A DNA stretch of 64,000 bases from Amycolatopsis azurea DSM 43854 (GTDB lineage: Bacteria; Actinomycetota; Actinomycetes; Mycobacteriales; Pseudonocardiaceae), in contig NZ_MUXN01000020.1 of assembly GCF_001995215.1 (NCBI RefSeq), positions 1 through 64,000 of the forward strand, written 5' to 3'. A program made the position numbers and the translations under genes. Shown here piece by piece: positions 60,326 to 64,000 of this stretch. The stretch's first letter is position 1, and each line of letters starts with the position of its first letter. Below the pieces are notes generated by a model, which did not search any database, was not told the DNA's origin, and saw only the letters and a program-made list of their open reading frames with translations.

Positions 60326-61996
60326 GTGCCCTCGAAACCTGTCCAGCCGAGCCGAGCGGGGACCGTCCCCTGGCCCGCCGACCTGGTCGCGCGCTACGTC
60401 GCCGAAGGCCATTGGAAGGGCCAGGCACTCGCCTCGCGAATCGTGGCCGCCGCCGACGCGACTCCGGATTCCGAGGCCCTGACCGATGGCGACTTCCGGC
60501 TGACCTATGGCGAGCTTCTGTCCCGTGTGGACGGTGCCGCCCAGCGTCTGCGCGCGCTGGGGCTCCGGCCGGACGACCGGCTGCTCGTCCAGCTGCCCAA
60601 CGGCTGGGAATTCGTCGTGCTGACGCTGGCGTGCTTCCGGCTCGGCGTGATCCCGGTGATGGCGCTGATCCAGCACCGCAGGCACGAACTGTCCTATCTG
60701 GCCGAACTGTCCGAGGCCCGCGCGATCGCCGTGCCGGATCGCGTGAAGGACTTCGACCACCAGGAACTGGCGGCGGAGATCGCCGCCGGTGCCGAGACGA
60801 TCGAGCACGTCATCGTCGCCGGTGAGGCTCGTGAAGGCAACGTGGACCTGCGCGCGCTGTGCGCCCCGGCCCCGGACGCCGGGTCGGCGCGCACGGAGCT
60901 GGACACGCTGGCGCCAGACCCGCGTTCGGTCGCGCTGCTGATCCTTTCCGGTGGTACCACGGGTTTGCCGAAGCTCATCGCGCGTACCCACGACGACTAC
61001 GCCTGCTACGTCGACGGATCCGCCGACGCCTTCGGTTTCTCCGCTTCGTCGGTGTATCTCGCCGTGCTGCCGTTCGGGCACAACTACCCGCTCAGCGCGA
61101 TCCTCGGCGTGCTCTGGGCCGGCGGCCGCGTGGTCGTCTCGCCGTCGCCGTCCCCTCGGGACTCGCTGGGCGCGATCGAAGCCGAACGCGCCACGGTGAC
61201 GTCGGTGGTACCGGCGATCGTGGTGCGCTGGCTGGAGTACCGCGAAGCCGACCAGCACCACGATCTTTCGTCGTTCGAGGTGCTGACCTTGGGCGCCGCG
61301 CGGCTGCAGGACCAGCTGGTGCGTCAGATCAGCTCGGTGTTCGGCTGCACGCTGCAGCAGGGCTACGGCATGGCGGAGGGGCTCACCAACCTCACCCGGC
61401 TGGACGACCCGTTCGACGTCACCTGCGACACCCAGGGCCGCCCGATCAACCCGGCCGACGAGCTGCGGGTGGTCGACCCCGACGGGAACCCGGTCCCGCC
61501 GGACGGGCAGGGCGAGCTGATCACCCGCGGCCCGTACACGATCCGCGGGTACTACCGCGCGCCCGAGCACAACCAGCGCGCCTTCACCCCGGACGGCTGG
61601 TACCGCACCGGTGACCTCGTGCGGCTGCGCCCGGACGGCTACGTCGTCGTCGAGGGGCGCACCAAGGACGTGATCAACCGCGGTGGCGAGAAGATCGCGG
61701 CCGAGGAGGTCGAATCCTTCGCCTACCAGCTCGATTCGGTGGAGATGGCGGCCTCGGTCGCGATGCCGGATCCGGTACTCGGCGAGCGCGGCTGCCTCTA
61801 CGTCGTGCCGATGCCCGGCACCTCGGTCGAGCTGCGGGACGTCATCGACGTCATGGAGACGGCGGGGGTCGCCCGGTTCAAACTGCCGGAGCGGCTGGTG
61901 ATCGTCGACGCGATGCCGCGCACCCCGATCGGGAAGATCGACAAGAAGGTCCTGCGGGCGGACATCGCGCGGCGGCTGGAGGAAGAAGCCGCCTGA
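60326..61996 (+). CDS. Aryl-acid AMP ligase (DhbE-like)
   Basis: The protein is about 556 aa from GTG 60326 after GGGAGG; the frame is open from GTG 60299, which overlaps the previous stop. Adenylation motifs LILSGGTTGLPKLIARTH, GYGMAEGL, WYRTGDLVRL and RTPIGKIDKKVLR are all present. The substrate stretch LPFGHNYPLSAIL matches the HNYPLS of 2,3-dihydroxybenzoate-AMP ligases; the Asn replaces the Asp used for amino acids, pointing to an aryl acid. It probably activates the starter (benzoate or salicylate type) for the ACP or CoA. Confidence 0.92.
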   Translation: MPSKPVQPSRAGTVPWPADLVARYVAEGHWKGQALASRIVAAADATPDSEALTDGDFRLTYGELLSRVDGAAQRLRALGLRPDDRLLVQLPNGWEFVVLTLACFRLGVIPVMALIQHRRHELSYLAELSEARAIAVPDRVKDFDHQELAAEIAAGAETIEHVIVAGEAREGNVDLRALCAPAPDAGSARTELDTLAPDPRSVALLILSGGTTGLPKLIARTHDDYACYVDGSADAFGFSASSVYLAVLPFGHNYPLSAILGVLWAGGRVVVSPSPSPRDSLGAIEAERATVTSVVPAIVVRWLEYREADQHHDLSSFEVLTLGAARLQDQLVRQISSVFGCTLQQGYGMAEGLTNLTRLDDPFDVTCDTQGRPINPADELRVVDPDGNPVPPDGQGELITRGPYTIRGYYRAPEHNQRAFTPDGWYRTGDLVRLRPDGYVVVEGRTKDVINRGGEKIAAEEVESFAYQLDSVEMAASVAMPDPVLGERGCLYVVPMPGTSVELRDVIDVMETAGVARFKLPERLVIVDAMPRTPIGKIDKKVLRADIARRLEEEAA

Positions 61997-62036
61997 GACC
62001 CGAAGCCGGCTTTACGACCCCCTTGGCCTGGCGGGT

Positions 62037-62103
62037 CGGCGGTGTTGCGAAAGCCACTTTCGCAACCTTCAACGTTGCGAAAGTGGCTTTCGCAACACCG
62101 CCG
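62037..62103. repeat. Nested palindrome, GTTGCGAAAG family, copy 2
   Basis: A 30-base left arm (62037-62066) pairs perfectly with 62074-62103 around CTTCAAC. Inside each arm lies GTTGCGAAAG-CCA-CTTTCGCAAC, as in the copy at 24491. It follows the ligase stop by 41 bases and probably ends the 16-kb operon. The gap 61997-62354 contains this element and the next palindrome, with no gene. Confidence 0.8.
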
Positions 62104-62129
62104 CCCACGCCCCCTCACCTACCTGAAGC

Positions 62130-62180
62130 GCGTGAAGGCCCCCTTCCCTCGGCTCAGCCGAGGCAAGGGGGCCTTCACGC
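62130..62180. repeat. GTGAAGGCCCCCTTC-family palindrome, 25-bp arms
   Basis: Arms 62130-62154 and 62156-62180 pair with one mismatch around a single base. The left arm matches the left arm at 15987 over GTGAAGGCCCCCTTCCCTCG. It lies behind the copy-2 nested palindrome, giving two hairpins in a row. Confidence 0.75.
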
Positions 62181-62354
62181 GTGGACCGCACGTACCCGGA
62201 AAGCCCGAAAAGACTCGCAGAATGGGATAAGACGGAGCCCATATCGCGGTGCGAAGCTAGTGGGGCAGACGGACATCGGTCTGGGTTCCGCCGCGTGGCG
62301 TGGAAAGGCTCGAGCGCGGTTCACCCCATCGCTTTTGGGAGAAAGGACGCACAA

Positions 62355-63674
62355 ATGAGCGTTACCACAACGCGGAAAGGCGGGCCGCCCGCAGCCGCGG
62401 AAAAGCCGGCCAAACAACGCTATCTCGCGGTCGACGGCTTGCGCGGGCTTTGCGCGCTGGCACTGCTCTTCACGCACGTCGCGATGATCGCGGGAGTGCT
62501 GGGCACCAAGGAACTCGGCGGCACGATCGCGTCGACCAGCGCGGTCGGTGGATTCTTCACCGGCGGTCTGCAGATCTTCGCCGGTGTCTTCTTCGTGCTC
62601 ACCGGCATGTTCGTCTATCAGGGGTTCGCGAAGTCGATCATCAACGGAACCCCGCGCAAACGCGAAGGCACGGTCATCCGCCGTGTGCTGCGCCTGCTCC
62701 CCGCGTACTACGCGATGTACTTCGTGGTCCTCATCGCGCTGAACCTCCAGCAGATCGACAGCGTGTGGGACGTCCTCCGTCCGATGGCACTGCTGCACAT
62801 CTACGACTGGGACGGCTGGAGCAACGGCATGGAGATCACCTGGACCGTGCCGGACATGGCGCAGTTCTATCTCCTGCTGCCGCTGCTCGCCTGGGCGACC
62901 TTCAAGTTCGCCTCCCGCGGCCAGACCGCGCGGGCACGCGCGTACCGGATGATGCTCCCCGTGCCGATCCTGTTCGCGGCCGGTATCGCCTGGCTGCTGT
63001 ACTCGCAGATGAACGGTCTCGGCACCCGTGCGCTGTTCTGGTACCCGATGGGCCTGATGCCGGAGGTCGCGATCGGCATGATCATCGCGATCTGGCTGGA
63101 ACTGCAGAAGGCCGCGCCGAACGAGGCGCCCAAGCTGCTCACCTTCGCCGGCCGTCACCGCGTCCTGTTCCTGGGCATCGCGCTGACCTGCCTGCTGATC
63201 AACTGTGCCCGTCCCGGCAGTGAAATCGGCATGGACGACTACTACAGTCTCACCGCACTAGGGATTTTCTACGGCCTATTGGCCATCCTCTCGGCGAGCC
63301 TGTTGCTTTCGATGGTCGCGCCAGGACCCGAGTCGCGCCTGATCCGGGCCGTGTTCACCAACCGGGTGATCCTGTTCATCGGCAAGATCTCCTACGGCGT
63401 CTATCTGTGGCAGTTCGCGGTGATGCATTTCTACCTGCAGAAACCGAACGCCTACTTCAACGGGGAACCGATGCCGTTGATGCTGATCCGGGCGGGCACC
63501 GGGTTCTGGGAGCTGCAGCTGGTCACCCTGGTCGGCACGATCATCCTGTCGACGATCTCGTACTACCTGCTCGAACGGCCGCTGATGAACTGGGGCGAGC
63601 GCGTCATCAAGCGCCGCGCCGCCCGCAAGGCGGCCACCCTGCCGCGGCCGCGTGAGGAATCGGTCCCGGCGTAG
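62355..63674 (+). CDS. Membrane acyltransferase family 3 (OafA/YrhL-like)
   Basis: The protein is 439 aa from ATG 62355 after GAGAAAGGA. About ten membrane segments are visible. It starts MSVTTTRKGGPPAAAEKPAK, then the family marks YLAVDGLRGLCALALLFTHVAM (His in helix 1), RKREGTVIRRVLRLLPAYY and ISYGVYLWQFAVMHF. Such proteins O-acylate sugars, antibiotics or lipids at the membrane. It is separated from the big operon by two palindromes and has its own terminator. Acylation of the local product is possible but unproven. Confidence 0.9.
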   Translation: MSVTTTRKGGPPAAAEKPAKQRYLAVDGLRGLCALALLFTHVAMIAGVLGTKELGGTIASTSAVGGFFTGGLQIFAGVFFVLTGMFVYQGFAKSIINGTPRKREGTVIRRVLRLLPAYYAMYFVVLIALNLQQIDSVWDVLRPMALLHIYDWDGWSNGMEITWTVPDMAQFYLLLPLLAWATFKFASRGQTARARAYRMMLPVPILFAAGIAWLLYSQMNGLGTRALFWYPMGLMPEVAIGMIIAIWLELQKAAPNEAPKLLTFAGRHRVLFLGIALTCLLINCARPGSEIGMDDYYSLTALGIFYGLLAILSASLLLSMVAPGPESRLIRAVFTNRVILFIGKISYGVYLWQFAVMHFYLQKPNAYFNGEPMPLMLIRAGTGFWELQLVTLVGTIILSTISYYLLERPLMNWGERVIKRRAARKAATLPRPREESVPA

Positions 63675-63694
63675 TACTCGCCATCGGACCCTCT

Positions 63695-63727
63695 GGCCTG
63701 GCGTCCGCCGCCCGCGGACGCCAGGCC
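63695..63727. terminator. Hairpin terminator after the acyltransferase
   Basis: Arms GGCCTGGCGTCCGC (63695-63708) and its exact complement (63714-63727), 5-base loop, followed by GTTTCC. It lies 20 bases after the acyltransferase stop. Confidence 0.8.
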
Positions 63728-63755
63728 GTTTCCGTTGCCACACCCGGAGGTACCC

Positions 63756-64000
63756 GTGTCCTTTTCCCATCCCCTGAACGGTTTCCACGTCCTGAGCGCC
63801 GGATCCGGCCCGGCCGTCGAGACCGCTCTCGACAGGCTGCGGATGCTGGGTGCCGACGCCGGCACCGCGCGTCCGGGCGTGCTGAGCCTGAGCGGGCCGG
63901 GTGCTTCGGTCGAGGCCGGTCTGCTCGGCCCGTACCCGGAAAACCTCCTGCAGGCCGACTACGGGATCATGGCACTGCACGGCCGGTCCGAAGCACAGCC
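63756..64000 (+). CDS. CoA-transferase-like protein, N-terminal part (cut by window edge)
   Basis: From GTG 63756 after CGGAGG, 81 codons run to the window end without a stop. The start VSFSHPLNGFHVLSAGSG, then ALDRLRMLGADAG, and later LLQADYGIMALHGRSEA, resemble one half of CaiB/BaiF family CoA transferases (usual start PLxGxRVVDL...LADLGADV). The glycine and acidic marks are weak, so this could be the second, degenerate half of a double-domain member, or another family. Confidence 0.55.
   Translation, partial: MSFSHPLNGFHVLSAGSGPAVETALDRLRMLGADAGTARPGVLSLSGPGASVEAGLLGPYPENLLQADYGIMALHGRSEAQ

Noticed and set aside
57534-60428. 964-codon open frame on the minus strand
   Set aside because: Antisense to the synthetase-P450 gene; composition is typical of a mirror frame and no ribosome site is present.

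Overview
The window is high-GC actinomycete DNA with GTG starts, GGAGG ribosome sites, dense GTGA/ATGA stop-start overlaps and many large perfect palindromes in gene gaps. Gene content (DrrAB, a class II UvrA, an AfsR-like regulator, a neocarzinostatin-type apoprotein, many P450s and flavin halogenases) and the palindrome style suggest a Pseudonocardiales member such as Amycolatopsis. That genus call is inference. No rRNA, tRNA, transposase, integrase or CRISPR array was seen.

Left part (1-24.5 kb): a cut-off gene at the edge, a non-coding stretch with three diverged repeats, two secreted proteins, and an AfsR-type BTAD/NB-ARC/TPR regulator. Next is a three-gene operon of the Wadjet plasmid-defence type (DUF2397, DUF2398 and a TIGR02680-like SMC ATPase) without its nuclease gene jetD. 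After msrA and a MOSC protein comes a 38-codon ORF overlapping a protein-L-isoaspartate methyltransferase-like gene, the layout of aspartimide-forming RiPP loci. Then follow an orphan response regulator, a UvrA-like ABC protein, a RibD-like reductase, a P450/MFS pair, a DrrAB-type exporter and a methyltransferase.

Middle part (24.5-45.6 kb): repeat-rich gap, SgcJ-like protein, flavin monooxygenase, cation/proton antiporter, two tandem FAD halogenases, two tandem FAD monooxygenases, an exported epoxide-hydrolase-like enzyme and an SDR epimerase. A polyprenyl-sugar set (methyltransferase, GT2-GtrA, GT39) and a P450 follow, then a neocarzinostatin-family apoprotein and a leftward operon of an LLM flavin oxidoreductase and two acyl-CoA dehydrogenases.

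Right part (45.8-62 kb): one long, tightly coupled rightward operon encodes thiolase, CoA transferase, ketoreductase, two hotdog dehydratases, ACP, four ketosynthase-like proteins (two with a full Cys-His-His triad, two without the Cys), an alpha/beta hydrolase, a double-hotdog protein, a DsbA-fold isomerase, a 40-aa peptide, a class II aldolase, an acyl-CoA synthetase fused to a P450, and an aryl-acid AMP ligase. It looks like a discrete, highly reducing type II (FabF-like) system with a probable aryl or acyl starter, similar in logic to aryl-polyene clusters but with a different gene set. A membrane acyltransferase and the start of a CoA-transferase-like gene close the window.

Several genes (UvrA-like, DrrAB, antiporter, apoprotein, SgcJ-like, halogenases) recall DNA-damaging chromoprotein antibiotics, but no enediyne PKS is present, so the product is unknown.
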